Shown one piece after another: positions 42,906 through 53,934 of a DNA stretch of 64,000 nucleotides. Each line of letters begins with the position of its first letter. The first letter of the stretch is position 1. The stretch lies in NCBI GenBank assembly GCA_907163375.1, contig CAJQUW010006334.1, positions 124,001-188,000 of the forward strand, given 5' to 3'. A program made the translations under genes and the position numbers. Below the pieces are notes generated by a model. It was not told the origin of the DNA. It did not search any database and saw only the letters and a program-made list of their open reading frames with translations. The DNA is from Prostheceraeus crozeri (Eukaryota; Platyhelminthes; Polycladida; Euryleptidae).

Positions 42906-43530
42906 TTGTCTTTGAAGGTAGCTCTGGATAACACTTTTGTCACTTTCGGGGGACTTGTCTTCAAGCAAATTCGAGGCATACCTATGGGTGGGAATTCCAG
43001 CTCGCTCTTAGCTGACCTGTTTTTGTCTTACAGGGAGTTTAATTTTATGAGGGGGCTCCTAGCGAGTAAGAGATTTGGCTTAGCCAAACTTCTCTCTCGC
43101 ACCACTAGGTATGTCGATGACATTTGTCTGTTTAACTTCAAACATTTTGATAAGATTCTTCCTGAAATCTACCCGGTAGATCTCTTAGCTAGCAGAAGCG
43201 GAGACAACAACAAATGTGTTAATTATTTGGATGTAAAAATCAGGATCGAAGATGGTGGCCAATACATCACAGAGGTTTACCATAAGGTTGATGAGTTCAG
43301 CTTCCCAGTGGTGCTGTATACTTTCGCCGAGAGTAACATGCCTTTGAACACTGGCTTAAACATCTTTGCTGCCCAACTCATCAGATTCGCCAGGATTTCA
43401 TCTGATGCTTCCGCCTCCACATAAAGAGCTAAGGGCATTTTTGATATCTTTAAAGGACGGGGTTATAAGAATAATTTGCTGGTTAATTCTTGCATTAAGT
43501 CCTTCTCCAAGAATAGGTTCCTCGTTTTTA
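42906..43530 (+). pseudogene. Penelope-like reverse transcriptase fragment
   Basis: LDNTFVTFGGLVFKQIRGIP then MGG and ADLFLSYREF are RT motifs before the catalytic box; TTRYVDDICLFN (about 43100-43135) is the catalytic YVDD box; CVNYLDVKIRI and EFSFPVVLY follow, typical of the invertebrate PLE subgroup with (Y)VDDI. Thumb-like text GRGYKNNLLVNSCIKSF continues in another frame to about 43530. Old, fragmentary copy; no GIY-YIG domain is attached. Confidence 0.75.
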
Positions 43531-43534
43531 AGTT

Positions 43535-45430
43535 TGGTTGTTTTTCGCCCCGCCAGATGCCATCCATCATTGGCATGTTGGGCTAAGAAAACCTCTTCTA
43601 GTTTCAAGTGTGTCCTTTTGTCATAATATTTAAAAAAAATTTTTTTCGGTTAGGTTCTGCTATGTTTCCTCAGGCTTGTAGAGACTTTCCATATCGTACA
43701 TTCGATATGGTTGGCCTGGCCCCGCCATGTGGTATAGGTTGGAGGTTAGGGGCCGAAACCTTGCTTCATGCAGCCACATGGTTCCTCCCTGATGACTCCA
43801 TACATAGCAAACTTAATTTTGGGTTTTTTAGGTTCCTAATTTTCACCTTTTGTTATTTTTAGTTAGATTCTCGTCAGGTCCATGACGAACTCTTATTTCA
43901 GTTCTTATTGATAAAATAAAATCGTTTATAAGTATTGTATATTTCGTTTATAGGTATTTCCCTTACCGTCTTCAGTTGAGTAGACTTGCCTTTATACGTA
44001 TTTCAGTACCTGCTCTATACTAGAGTAGGTTACTCTATGTTGTCAGTATTAATTTATATTCATTCGTTCATGACTTTTAATTACCTAATTATTTACAGGA
44101 TTCTCCACTAGGGTAATTGTTTAACTTTGGCATCTTCCGTTTCCTGGATCCTTCGAATTTTTTTGACCGTGTCGTGTCTTGATTCGATTGTCAACGTTTG
44201 GTGTATTTTGGTGCATATAATACGCACTACTCCAACTTCTGAACTTGTAAGTAGTATATTTCATGGCTTCGGTGACTTCATTGATGCCTGTGATTGTTGA
44301 CATCAATGTCGGCAAATTGTTTTTACAGCAATCACGTTCTCATTGATCAGCGCCGCAAAAGTACTCGAATGGGCGATTGTTATTTGATCTGTTGAATATA
44401 CCACCGCAAACTCAATGAATATTCATTAAGCTAAAAACCAGAATTGTTTAACATTTTACAATGAATAGCAGCAGTGTACATTCTGGAGATCAATTCAGTA
44501 AATATCAATCTATTTTAGGATTGATCAAACAATGAAAGCGAAACCTTTCACCATTTCTGACATGAAATACTCCGACGCAATCTAATAATTCCGACCATTC
44601 ATTGACAGTCTATGAATGAAAATCTGTCATAGAAAGAGTTCAGTTATTGAATAATGAAACATAATAAAACAAGGAGAATCATGAGGATGGCCAAACTGAC
44701 ATCGACGTCATTGGAATTTGCTGACATTAATGAAAAGGCATGCATGCCCCTAGTTCAGACATAACCACCTAATATAAAGGATAATTTGGTGCACATCTTC
44801 GATTACCCGGACGGCTTGAATCAAGTGAGTTGGTCAGTCATTCGGATTAATAAATTTGCAAATCCTGTGTCCATTGTATCCAAATTCAATTGATCCAAAT
44901 TCTAGAGGTTCAAATGATTTTTAGTGTAATAAAGGACCAAAACATTACTATATCATCATAAGGAATCAGCTGGAATCACTAGAGATTTTTTAGGGAATAA
45001 GGAATATTATCAACCGTCGGTATGTTTTGGACCACGCAAAATACTCTCTACTCCATCTCATAAATTTGTAAGTAGCATTTTTTCTACCCCTGCTCCCACC
45101 AATGTAAGAAAGTTGCTGTGATGACTTGCTGTACCAATCGCTCATACCTCAAGCACGTTTGAAATGGGCCTTTGTGTTGACAAGTTTCGAAGAAGGCACA
45201 GAGCGTTTCTGAATTATCCTTCTGTAATGATGCGTGTTGAGCGAAGCCTACATTATCCAGAGACGCTCACATCTCAACTCAATTCCCCTAAATTACCCAC
45301 CGAGCTCTTTTATAATCGTAAGAAAAATAATCGAAGTATAATCGCGTTTGCAAAACGTAAGAAATCGATGGGATTTTACATTCATCCGGATATAATGACC
45401 CTTGTCCAAGTACTACTATCATCAAGTACA
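43535..45430. other. stretch after the PLE fragment; probable PLE tail, otherwise nothing
   Basis: The 84-codon frame 43608-43862 (FDMVGLAPPCGIGWRLGAET) may be the continuation of the PLE-type element. Beyond about 43.9 kb nothing is recognised. Confidence 0.35.
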
Positions 45431-45434
45431 TATC

Positions 45435-46543
45435 TCACCAGTAAATGTCCTTCGCATTAAGGCAGCGTCGAGTATATTTAGATAGATGACGATACCACGA
45501 ACTACACTTTTCTGAAATTATTGTGCCGATATTGTCCTTGATAACGTCGATAAGAATGGCAGTGCGATAACGTTGTAGAGTCATGTTCAGTCGTAATGCT
45601 TCATCCCTCTCTGCCAATCGTTGTTGGATGGTGGGTTCACTCAAAAGATCGTTTCACAGCTGATTTCAAACACGAGTTAGCAAGCTCTGTCAGGTTTAAA
45701 AATGGACTATACTTCGGCAGCATTTTCACGTCATTTGTTCGACATGAATGAAGGATCGCTATGACAACGAGCATTGTCCATTAGCAAGGTGAAAGTGTCT
45801 TCTTCCATCAGTGCCGAAATTTCCATTAGGAAGTCGGAGAAGAGCTCAGTGGTCATACCTCCATTGATAATATTGTAATGTACCAGACCATACTGTGGTG
45901 AGACACACAGTGCAACGGTGATATTTCGTCCAATTTGACCTTCAACTTGTCGAATAGCTGGTAAACCACGTCGGGACCTTCCTCGAGTTCGCGCCGTCCA
46001 GATATTAAATCCGGTTTCATCTAGATACAGTAGATGAAGCTGCATCCCGATATCGGTCATCCACTCCATGAATAATTTCCGAGATAGTTTGATGTCTGGA
46101 GAATTCCACTGTATCGGGACACTCTCTAATTTCTTGATGGTGCACAAGGCTCCATCCAATGTATTGGCAATGGTCTGAATACTGACATGGGGTTTCATAG
46201 GATAATCATGTGACAATTGTTCCTCTATTTCTTTCAAAGTAATCGTTGACTTTTCATCGACGTAGCTGATGATTGCACGTCGCATTTCATCGTCCATCTT
46301 CGCATAGGTCCGTCCTCCTTTTGGAGATGATGCGATAGTCCCATCACGTCTATACTTTTGTATGATCGACCTAGCTGTTTGTCGTTTGATATCCATGTGA
46401 TCTGCCAAGGAGATGTAGTCGCGATCCTCCACGCATGCCCGTACTAATTCCTGTCTATCAATTAGTGGAATTCCATTGTAACGACGAGGTGTAGAGGACT
46501 CAGACAATGAAATCGTTGAAGTTGCTAATGCCGAGGAAGACAT
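45435..46543 (-). pseudogene. DDE transposase (IS630/Tc1-like), frameshifted
   Basis: Starts MSSSALATSTISLSES at 46543. Helix-turn-helix LIDRQELVRACVEDRDYISL and KRQTARSIIQKYRRDGTIAS with SPKGG linker; first catalytic aspartate D175 in LLYLDETGFNIW; RGRSRRGLPAIRQ; second, D256, in FTLLMDNARCH. The frame then stops at 45731. The expected continuation is readable in another frame (VKMLPKYSPFLNLTELANSC, about 45720-45660, with the third acid E) and, after a second shift, in a third (SEPTIQQRLAERDEALRLNM to 45435). Thus about 370 residues with two frame changes: inactive. Terminal repeats were not found. Confidence 0.8.
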
Positions 46544-46559
46544 TGTCAGCTATCACCAC

Positions 46560-48560
46560 AGAATAACCCTGTTACGCCTTGATCTCTTAGTTTTGTATCA
46601 ATGATCAGCTGAGAACTGATGAAAAGCGGATCATGATATCCAAATATGGTAATGACATAGTCATGTGTCCATATATGGGTATTATGTCTACAGCATGTAA
46701 GACCAATGAAATGGAATTTGTTATGAGGTCGATGAATTTACTATTCGACTGACTGCACCATAGAGGACGAAAAAGAATTTGTCAAATGCACTCGGTGTTA
46801 ATGAATTGAGTATCAAGGACAAAATAGAATTTGGTATTACCTGTGCAGATCAAATAGAACTTGTTAATTATGAAAATGGATTGGAAAACCAATACTAATC
46901 GATGTCATCAGCATGTGCCATAGATATTTGATGGCTGAGCCTAGGATGTTAACTTGTCAAGGACCCTTCACAAGAAGGAAAATTATCTAAACGCTTCCAT
47001 CTTCAACTGGTTACTACAGTCTTTAGTTCATCTCTTTTGATCCGATGAGTCGTCACTAAAATTTCATAAAAATATTTTTCTGTTCAATGGCTCGTCATGG
47101 TATTCACATGGACAGACAACAATTTTGCGTAGGACACAATTATCATCACAAAATTTATGCGCGAGAGATCAATCACGTTCTCGCTGATAGACCAAATAAA
47201 TGAAAAAATCAACTTATCGGCGAATTTCAATGCTGTTGATGGACTTAGAAGATGGAAATGCGAGAAAATTGATTAAAACGCAATTACCTGGTCGATCGGT
47301 TAGATTCCAATTAGTCGATTTGATCTTCTCCAAAGTCAATTCTGTCAGAGGAATGTCTGAAAATGGAAAACAACAGATGAAAAGAGGATGATGAATAGCA
47401 AGATTCATTCAAACTCACTAATACTGTTTTTGATGCGACAAATGAGGAACTCTTGCATTGGACGAACGTCGACCAAAAGATGCGGAGATCTGTCATCAAT
47501 CATCTTCTTATAATCCTGAAGAACAGATTGAAAATTTGAAATTCATACTGCAATCATCACGTTATACGCCTCTGCTACTGCTGTACTGTTCCATGGATGA
47601 CATTCTTCACATATCAAATTTACGCAGCAGAACGTACGGTACAACAACATGGCGGGTTTCAAAACAAGAACTTTAGAAATTTGCGAATGATGACATTCAC
47701 TGTAGAATCCTGCTAGCTAATACATATTGACTTTAATAGCATTCTCCAGGCTTTTCAACGTGTCTTGGTGCTAAGATCGATTCGATAGGGACTAAATATT
47801 CATTAATGCAATAGTGATCAGTGCACATAAACGTATTAGGTGTAATTTTCAACATGTTGTACTTTGCTGAATAACATAAGGTCTCTCATATCGATTGAAT
47901 AGCTAGATTTAGCGCAATGTCTCATTTAAAACAATGTTTTGAAGTCTGCTTTAAAATAGACATACTTTTTCTGCAATCCAATTTTTCATTAGATTCTAAT
48001 TCAATTTACTCCAGTTTTCGTCAATAAATGCAGATGCAAAATACAAATTAAGCATTTCCCAGATTGGCTTCAGAGATGCTCAGAATGATTAAAAATCATT
48101 GAGGTGATTCATCACAATTAGTTCTCTTCATTAGGCATCAAGTACACTACTGGTCAGGACAAAACTTGCTTGCAAAAAGCATGTAGGCTATAACAGGAAA
48201 ATATACTTGGACATCCGAAATAGCGGATTCTCCGCACAAATTGAATCTCTTGATGCAAAAATATCAAAGAAATGGGCGACTTTATTGAAATCTATTTCAT
48301 TGACTTTTACAAGCATCAACTGGAAACCAATGGAGTAGTTTAGAATAAAATCTGCTTGCAAGAGCAACAATATATCAATCATGCCTAGATTTTGAAAGCA
48401 TTAATGAGTCGTACAGCCGAGGCCGCTCGGCGGAAGCTGTAAAGATCATTGATGCTTGAAAAAGCTAGGCATGATTACTATTGTAGTGAATGCGTGCTAT
48501 GATTCATGCACATGTAGAAGTATGAAAGTTTCTGGCTATATACGTAGATAGTGGTTTTTG
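46560..48560. other. stretch with nothing recognised
   Basis: Open frames at 47200-47391 and 47458-47676 have no recognisable product. Confidence 0.35.
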
Positions 48561-48567
48561 TTTCAGT

Positions 48568-48597
48568 AGCCGGCAACAACGACGATTGTTGCCGGCT
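48568..48597. repeat. perfect 12-bp-stem hairpin
   Basis: AGCCGGCAACAA, loop CGACGA, TTGTTGCCGGCT. GC-rich against an AT-rich background; function unknown. Confidence 0.6.
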
Positions 48598-48657
48598 CTG
48601 GGCAGGCATCAATGAAGTAATACCGCATAGCATTTACTACAATAGTTATTTACGCAA

Positions 48658-48889
48658 CTACAGTATTTACCGCCTATTCATCCGACTAGTACTTTTAGAT
48701 ATCCAAGTAGCATCTTTAGAAATCCAAAAAGCACTTTTAAAAGTCCGACTAGAACTAATAGATATCCAACTAACACTTTGAAAGATCCGAGTTTTAAAAT
48801 TGAAGTTTTATGACTTAATTGAAGGGAAATGTGCATAGATTCCTACCATATATCCATCATCTACAAGAAATATTGTAAATATACAATCA
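48658..48889 (+). repeat. 232-bp repeat with 21-bp minisatellite, copy 1
   Basis: Begins CTACAGTATTTACCGC and ends near AATATACAATCA. Matches 52205-52436 in the opposite orientation at well over 90%. The core is the minisatellite at 48681-48790. An open plus-strand frame across it ends at a stop just after the array. Confidence 0.85.
48681..48790 (+). repeat. 21-bp tandem array, 5.3 units
   Basis: Units start TCCGACTAG or TCCAA at 48681, 48702, 48723, 48744, 48765 and 48786, exactly 21 bases apart. One frame encodes a 7-residue period (LLDIQVASLEIQKALLKVRL), a heptad pattern as in coiled coils. Confidence 0.88.
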
Positions 48890-48894
48890 CTTTA

Positions 48895-49970
48895 TCATGT
48901 TCACTTGATTTCTTGCAGAAATCAGATCAATTTGTGATCTGTTAATTAAAATTGCCCTACCTAACTTTTGATATGCTAGAAACTTTGTAAGACTAAACTG
49001 CTTTCTTCGGTCTTCCATTATTTAGTATATATCGATGCTGCATGCAATCCAATTTTAATTTCATTGCTAAGAGCAGTAAAAGTAGCATGGTAGCAGTGTA
49101 CATGCGAAAATTCGTATGACTAGATCTATTTGCGGTGTAGGCCTATGTGTATTTCACTAAAAAATGGTATATTTTCATTATAAAAAAAATTCGTAAAATG
49201 ATGTCATTTTGTATCATTTTAAAAATAAAACGATGTCATTGTCGATCAAAGGCTTCATCACTTCTTTTCAGACTCACCAATTGCTAATTTACATAAATAG
49301 CTTAAAGCAGTCAAGTGCAACCCTTCAGAATTTTTCATGTCTGACAACTTAGGATGGACACACCCTTCGTCATGGTAATAAACAGCCTGTAGAAAGGAAC
49401 CTAAGGATATTGCTCACATTTCCAATTTTTGCAACCATCCTGTGAGATAATTGAATGTCCATTAGCTATAACCCCATTTAGGTTCATACATGCTTCACAT
49501 GAAGATTTGGACTTACACGTTCAGGATTGTTGTACCTGCGACAATTTACTATTTCAAAAAGAAGATTATTAAGTGGTTTCTGCAATCCTTTAAGTGTCAT
49601 CGTTTTAGGCCTGTGTTGATTTCTTATATAAAATTTGTAAAATTAATGTAAGCATGAAGTACAATAGCAAGCGTTAGAAATAATATGTACAAAACAACGG
49701 ACACGAAAAAATGATAAATAATAGTAAGGAAATATAACAATGCAAAATACACTTATGCACTTAAAATGCACTTACAAAACTATGCAAAAAATGAACATAG
49801 AATGTAAGAAGGCATTCCAAAGCCCCAGCAATGCTTAGAGTGACACCGTCTCATATTGCTTATTTTTTTGCATAGTGTTTTGTGCGAACATATAGTCTTT
49901 TCAATTTTTGCTATTATTTTCTTGTTTCATGTCTATTTTTCTGCAAACATTGCTTCTGACTTAACATATG
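48895..49970. other. stretch with nothing recognised
   Basis: AT-rich flank of the Tc1 element, no exon or repeat seen. Confidence 0.35.
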
Positions 49971-50206
49971 TATATATACTCATTGACATAATTAGTGAAA
50001 CAAACTATCATTGGCTTGAATTGAAGTTTATTTCATTTTTTTCTCAGGTATGATGCAATATCTCGCTTTCTATGTATTACCATTCAACACATTAGAGAAT
50101 GGAGAAAGATCTATGGTGGTCAAATTTCAAATTTTGATATCGATACAACTGTCACAATTGCTTTTACGAATTGAACATAAACGTGAACTGAAATCCAGCT
50201 TTTGTA

Positions 50207-50297
50207 AAATAAAATGGCACACGATCAGTTTACCAGAGGTATGGCTATTGGAAAATAAAATGGCACACGATCAGTTTACCAGAGGTATGGCTATTGG
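50207..50297 (+). repeat. 46-bp tandem duplication across the transposase start
   Basis: The segment with ATGGCACACGATCAGTTTAC occurs at 50214 and again at 50260, period 46. Because 46 is not a multiple of three, the first ATG gives a 14-residue peptide and stops; the second opens the real ORF. Confidence 0.85.
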
Positions 50298-51354
50298 AAT
50301 GATTCGTTGTGGTAGAAGTTATGCGAGTGTTGCCGAAGAGCTGCAACTATCGAGAGTCGTTGTTTGGAGGTGGTGGTGTCGATGGAAAGCAGAAGGAGAT
50401 GTTAAAAAGAAGAAGGGATCTGGTCGACCAAGAAAGTCTGCAGGAAGGACAGACGCACGTCTAGTTTTAGCTGCAAAGAGGAATAGATTTGTGTCAGTCC
50501 CAAAGCTAGTCGTACACTGGAAGAGTGCCTCAAATATAGACTGTAGCGTTCGAACGCCTTACCGAAGATTGCGAGAAACTGGAATTCAATCGCGACGACC
50601 AGTTGTCCAAATTCCATTGAGCTTTGAGCACCGCAGAAGACGAGTTGCCTGGTGTGATGCCCATCGCTCATGGAATGACCATCACTGGCAGAAAGTCTTG
50701 TGGACCGATGAATCGAGATTCACTCTGGATTTCAATGACGGTCGTGTCAGAGTGTATCGTCTTCCAGGTGAACGCTTTGCCCCATGCTGCATTAAAGAAC
50801 ACGACAGATATGGTGGTGGAAGTGTTATGCTGTGGGGTGGCATTTGGCATGGCGGACGAACGACAGCAGTCATCATCAAAGGCACATTGACTGGAGAGAG
50901 GTATCTCAATGAAATTGTGCTTCCTGTTGTTGCCCCAGTGGTCAGGGTGGAGGATCTCGTCTTCCAAGACGACAACGCAAGACCACATCGCTCCTCGGCT
51001 GTCATTGCCACTGTTAGGAGATTGAACATTCAAACCCTTGACTGGCCTGCACGCTCACCTGACTTGTCACCCATTGAACAAGTCTGGGACGAGCTTGGGC
51101 GGCGAGTGAGAGACCGCTATTCACTTCCACCAGTGTCCCTGAAGATTCTCTCTGAAAGACTGACAGAGCAGTGGCTTCTCCTTGAAACATCCTTCATTCA
51201 GAAACTTTGTGAATCCATGCAATCTCGGATTACTGAATGTATTGGAGCTAAAAGGGGGGGGGCACACGCGCTATTAAAGTTGAATCTACTACATGCGTTT
51301 TTTTTCTGTGCTAGCGACTTGGTAGAGATTGTGACTAAATTATCAAGGTATCAT

Positions 51355-51425
<71 letters not shown>

Positions 51426-51447
51426 AGTCAAAAATGAAAGAAGTTAA
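50260..51447 (+). CDS. Tc1 transposase, DD34E, open reading frame
   Basis: Start chosen at the second ATG (50260, MAHDQFTRGMAIGMIRCGRS), where Tc1 homology begins. Paired-like DNA-binding domain about 1-115 with the GSGRPRKS AT-hook-like linker (53-60). Catalytic triad D150 (LWTDESRF), D238 (FQDDNARPH) and E273 (SPDLSPIEQVWDEL), with exactly 34 residues between the last two. YGGGSVMLWGGI is the glycine-rich box. True family length is about 340; here, after ECIGAKRGG, a nine-G run sets a frame that reads on through the right inverted end and the TA repeat (IYIYIY) to 51447. The second copy at 52.6 kb has ten bases in the same run and stops earlier. No stop or frameshift in the catalytic part: potentially functional. 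Confidence 0.9.
51362..51423. repeat. TA dinucleotide repeat, about 30 units
   Basis: Lies inside the right end of the Tc1 element. The inverted second copy has the same repeat but much shorter (about 52535-52553), so the repeat is part of the element and unstable in length. Confidence 0.95.
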
Positions 51448-51480
51448 AGAAGTAAATGTTTCAAAAATTTGTCAATGAGT

Positions 51481-51690
51481 AAATAAATAAACAGAAAGAC
51501 GAGGCGAATAAATAAGATCTTATTATGACAATATTTCGACTGTCTGTTTTACAAGTCTGATGGTAAAAATAATTGTTTTACATTTTCTAAGAAAAATTTG
51601 TTTAGACAATTTATTTACCATCAGACTTGTCGAAATATTGTCATAAATCTTATTTATTGGCCTCTTCTTTCTGTTTAGTTATTTATTCTA
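51481..51690. repeat. 210-bp fold-back repeat abutting Tc1
   Basis: Arms 51481-51566 and about 51606-51690 mirror one another (AAATAAATAAACAGAAAGA; TATGACAATATTTCGAC; AAGTCTGATGGTAAA), with a short extra piece in the left arm. The outer tip coincides with the TA flanking the Tc1 element. It may be the inverted terminal part of the Penelope-type fragment that follows. Confidence 0.7.
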
Positions 51691-51864
51691 CCGGCCAATA
51701 TATATAGATGAAAAAGATAATTTTCGCAACTTCGATTATACTTTAAGTTTCATGTCCATACAATCATCACAGCGTAGAAAAGGATAAAGGTAGAAATTTA
51801 AAAGATATCAAAATATGAATTACAAAATGACCGTGATATTTCATGGCATAGTTCTACTAAAAAG

Positions 51865-52203
51865 TTATTTGACACTTGACAGTAGAAATTTCCGTCTGTG
51901 TCTGCAAATAGATATCAATTCGCTTTTTTTGTTTAACAAGTTCTTTTCTTTGCCTGTAGGGATGTAATATTTTTCAAGAAAGCAGAAGTTGTATCTTGTT
52001 ACACGTTTGTATGGAGTGGTTTCATCCATTATCTCCCATTTTATTTCATAATTTTCATTTTTATCATTTAATGAACATATAAATTTTGATAAGGATGTTT
52101 CGTTCTCATGATTTGGATTGGCAAAAAAAGTTTTATGGTTCCTGCATCCTATTTTGAATTCATTTTCTGTTTTTGTCCAATGTACGACATTTTTTGTTAT
52201 CAT
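51865..52203 (-). pseudogene. Penelope-like GIY-YIG endonuclease fragment (112 aa)
   Basis: NHKTFFANPNHENETSLSKF, NYEIKWEIMDETTPYK, CFLEKYYI and LLNKKSELISICRHRRKFLL match the C-terminal nuclease of the invertebrate PLE subgroup ((T/S)ELSKYIW..LK, CNLCL.EK, LLNKR.ELIS.CRH). The first GIY-YIG strands are degraded. The upstream edge meets the 232-bp repeat at 52205. Confidence 0.7.
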
Positions 52204-52204
52204 C

Positions 52205-52436
52205 TGATTGCATATTTACAATATTTCTTGTAGATGATGGATATGTGGTAGGAATCTATGCACATTTCCCTTCAATTAAGTCATAAAACTTCAATTTTAA
52301 AACTCGGATCTTTCAAAGTGTTAGTTGGATATCTATTAGTTCTAGTCGGACTTTTAAAAGTGCTTTTTGGATTTCTAAAGATGCTACTTGGATATCTAAA
52401 AGTACTAGTCGGATGAATAAGCGGTAAATACTGTAG
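52205..52436 (-). repeat. 232-bp repeat with 21-bp minisatellite, copy 2 (inverted)
   Basis: Reverse-complement match of 48658-48889, including all five 21-bp units (about 52309-52413). Lies directly beside the 3' end of the second Tc1 copy. Confidence 0.85.
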
Positions 52437-52601
52437 TGCATTAATTCTGAATAGATTTTGGCCATACATTTAAAATATATTGACAAAATTTTTGAAACAT
52501 TTACTTCTTTAACTTCTTTCATTTTTGACTGGTATATATATATATATATATACATGTATGTATGATACCTTGATAATTTAGTCACAATCTCTACCAAGTC
52601 G

Positions 52602-53205
52602 CTAGCACAGAAAAAAAACGCATGTAGCAGATTCAACTTTAATAGCGCGTGTGCCCCCCCCCCTTTTAGCTCCAATACATTCAGTAATCCGAGATTGCAT
52701 GGATTCACAAAGTTTCTGAATGAAGGATGTTTCAAGGAGAAGCCACTGCTCTGTCAGTCTTTCAGAGAGAATCTTCAGGGACACTGGTGGAAGTGAATAG
52801 CGGTCTCTCACTCGCCGCCCAAGCTCGTCCCAGACTTGTTCAATGGGTGACAAGTCAGGTGAGCGTGCAGGCCAGTCAAGGGTTTGAATGTTCAATCTCC
52901 TAACAGTGGCAATGACAGCCGAGGAGCGATGTGGTCTTGCGTTGTCGTCTTGGAAGACGAGATCCTCCACCCTGACCACTGGGGCAACAACAGGAAGCAC
53001 AATTTCATTGAGATACCTCTCTCCAGTCAATGTGCCTTTGATGATGACTGCTGTCGTTCGTCCGCAATGCCAAATGCCACCCCACAGCATAACACTTCCA
53101 CCACCATATCTGTCGTGTTCTTTAATGCAGCATGGGGCAAAGCGTTCACCTGGAAGACGATACACTCTGACACGACCGTCATTGAAATCCAGAGTGAATA
53201 ACGGT
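52602..53205 (-). pseudogene. Tc1 transposase C-terminal half, copy 2
   Basis: VYRLPGERFAPCCIKEHDRY to ECIGAKRGGG then TRAIKVESATCVFFLC and stop. It retains the second aspartate and the glutamate (FQDDNARPH, SPIEQVWDEL) but lacks the DNA-binding domain and the first aspartate. Nearly identical to copy 1, so the two are recent relatives. It ends earlier than copy 1 owing to a ten-base G run. Confidence 0.88.
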
Positions 53206-53764
53206 CAACAAAGAATCAAACGCTGAGAGAGAGAGATGAGATGCGAATAAATCGATTAATAAACTGACAGAAGAAGGAAATTCAGTGTGCGAATAACGTA
53301 ATTGTTGATGACAGAAAAAACGACGATAAAAATGATATCATGAAAACTGATTAATGGTCCATGTTAAAAAGGGAGATTAAAAATTCCGTGATAACAACGA
53401 AATGAAGTCGGTCGAAAGCTAGCCGGCAGAGATTAAAGGAAATTCTTTCAATTTTCAAAAGAAAGAGGATTTATCGTCAGGTCTCAAAAATTGGTACAAA
53501 TTAGAAACGATGAGAAATTGACACAACTACTACTACCAACATCACATACGACATCTTCAGCAGCTGTTAGAAGAACTCCGGGCTCTCGCGGTGTAACTTA
53601 ACTACAGAAATAACAACTGCCCGCCAGCGAACAACAACACAGCAGCGTATACTGCAACACATCAGCGAGCGCAACTGAAGATTGACGGTATAAGTGACAC
53701 TGATATTTATGATATTATATTGGTATAAATGAGTCCGATCGAATTGAAGTGAAATCAACATTAA
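53206..53764. other. unassigned filler within the split Tc1 copy
   Basis: No recognised coding or repeat content; a short GA run lies at 53224-53233. Confidence 0.35.
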
Positions 53765-53934
53765 GACCCGTATGCACCAACGAGGTTTATCTAAACCTGG
53801 TTTGCTGTCAAACTTGGTTTTGAAAAACTCAGCTTATTTCTGTCGATGCACCAAACTAAGTTTAATAAAACTCTACTTAATCAAACTGAGTTTAAGACCG
53901 TTAGCGCTGACAGTTAATAGCATTCATTTTGATC

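Larger units (their letters stand above)
49979..51479 (+). mobile_element. Tc1 element, 1501 bp, apparently complete
   Basis: Ends CTCATTGACA and mirrored TGTCAATGAG, each next to TA (49977-49978 and 51480-51481). The inverted ends continue, with interruptions, for about 70-80 bp (GAAAC; TTCATTTTT; GGTAT). One open DD34E transposase. A TA-repeat lies just inside the right end. Confidence 0.88.

Noticed and set aside
48681-48790. CRISPR-like array
   Set aside because: Units are contiguous 21-bp tandem repeats without unique spacers in an animal genome; it is a minisatellite.
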